This document shows positions 4,907 to 5,395 of a DNA stretch of 5,395 nucleotides, piece after piece; position 1 is the stretch's first letter, and the number at the start of each line of letters is the position of its first letter. The stretch spans positions 1-5,395 of the forward strand of contig MEXZ01000083.1 in assembly GCA_001773855.1 (NCBI GenBank), given 5' to 3'. Made by a program: the position numbers and the translations under genes. The stretch is from Candidatus Aminicenantes bacterium RBG_13_64_14 (lineage in GTDB: Bacteria > Acidobacteriota > Aminicenantia > Aminicenantales > Saccharicenantaceae). A model generated the notes under the pieces. It had not been told where the DNA came from. It saw nothing but the letters and a program-made list of their open reading frames with translations, and searched no databases.

Positions 4907-5395
4907 CGCACGACCTCGAAGATCCTCAGCCCGCCGTCATCGTCGATGGCATAGACCCGCGCTCCTTCGACGACGAAACGGTGGACGGGGCATGGCAGTT
5001 CGATGGAAGCGGTCAGTCGGCCCTCCCGGTCGACGACGGACAGGAGCCGGCCCGGCCCGAGGTCCTTCCCCTCCACGGGCGCGGGCGCCGATATATAGAA
5101 GAATCCCCGGTCCCAGGCCGCGGCCCAGCAAAAACCGAGGAGGCGCTTCTTCGGTCCCCGGAAGGGCATGTTCATCGGCTGGAAGGCGTAACGCTCGTCG
5201 ACGGAAATTTTCCCGACAAGCGCCCCGGAGCTCGCGAAGTGGAGGATGCTCCGCTCGCCGCTCCGGAAGACGACAAAAAAATCCCCGCCCTCGCCGGGGC
5301 AGACCAGGATCATATTGCGGAAGGCGTCGAACACGGGGTCGGACGACGCCCGGGCCTCGAGCCCTTCCCAGCGGAGACGGCCGCCGGCGTCGTAT
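4903..5395 (-). CDS. Beta-propeller (NHL/six-bladed type) protein, N-terminus beyond window edge
   Basis: The minus-strand frame is open to the right edge, so the GTG at 5334 is not taken as the start and only the C-terminal 163 residues are seen. Repeats of a hydrophobic strand, a short turn with Gly, and a second strand recur: YDAGGRLRW at the edge (1-9), LHFASSGALVGKISV (51-65), LLSVVDREGRLTASIEL (117-133) and VYAIDDDGGLRIFEV (147-161). Phrases of the type D-x-x-G-x-L are typical of NHL and 'six-bladed beta-propeller' proteins, which in Bacteroidota and Acidobacteriota-like genomes are mostly secreted or lipoproteins. An export signal cannot be checked because the N-terminus is missing. 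No enzyme motif is visible, and binding of a peptide, sugar or partner protein is the usual role of the fold. The stop overlaps the next gene's start (ATGA), and GAGGT at 4913-4917 within its end serves as that gene's ribosome site. It is probably the first or an early gene of the operon. Confidence 0.72.
   Translation of the reverse strand, partial: YDAGGRLRWEGLEARASSDPVFDAFRNMILVCPGEGGDFFVVFRSGERSILHFASSGALVGKISVDERYAFQPMNMPFRGPKKRLLGFCWAAAWDRGFFYISAPAPVEGKDLGPGRLLSVVDREGRLTASIELPCPVHRFVVEGARVYAIDDDGGLRIFEVVR
4913..4917 (-). promoter_or_regulatory. Shine-Dalgarno site of the thioredoxin-like gene
   Basis: GAGGT on the minus strand lies 6 bases before the ATG at 4906 and inside the last codons of the propeller gene. 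With the ATGA overlap, this supports coupled translation and the chosen start. Confidence 0.65.

Noticed and set aside
5332..5334. GTG as start of the right-edge propeller gene
   Set aside because: The frame continues open to the window edge with a blade-like YDAGGRLRW sequence upstream, so the gene is taken as truncated by the window.

Overview
The window is GC-rich bacterial chromosome with tightly packed genes. Most base calls in the third codon position are G or C, and long spurious frames lie antisense to real genes. The gene content would fit an Acidobacteriota/Aminicenantota-like bacterium: a sialidase-fold Asp-box propeller protein, a six-bladed propeller protein beside a secreted thioredoxin, and a plant/cyanobacterium-like GlgC. 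This placement is an inference from gene style and has no marker gene behind it. I see no rRNA, tRNA, CRISPR array, phage gene or intact transposase.

Layout. Positions 1-1371 (+) hold the 3' part of a large Asp-box (BNR) beta-propeller protein whose start lies off the left edge. It is followed by a small hairpin on the stop codon and a textbook intrinsic terminator at 1397-1432. A 170-base intergenic stretch then leads to a complete glgC (1603-2880, +). This gene has no Shine-Dalgarno sequence, but an extended -10 box sits exactly where a leaderless transcript would need it. Positions 2881-3023 separate glgC from a convergent operon. This gap is almost entirely filled by a 135-bp unit bounded by 26-bp imperfect inverted repeats and lower in GC than its surroundings. 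It looks like a small non-autonomous (MITE-like) element, and its right end touches the stop codon of the neighbouring ABC ATPase gene.

The remainder (3024-5395, minus strand) is one compact operon read right to left: the C-terminal part of a beta-propeller protein, a secreted TlpA/ResA-type thioredoxin-like protein (ATGA overlap), an ABC-2 type membrane permease (28-bp overlap), and its ABC ATPase (stop codon embedded in the next gene's Shine-Dalgarno). The overlaps and good ribosome sites imply translational coupling. The two transport genes should form one ABC transporter. The extracytoplasmic thioredoxin and propeller suggest that it serves an envelope or exported-peptide process involving disulfides, but the substrate cannot be read from this window.

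The strongest candidates for something not routinely described are the leaderless extended -10 promoter of glgC, the small inverted-repeat element in the convergent gap, and the propeller/thioredoxin/ABC-2 operon. None amounts to clear evidence of a wholly new system.
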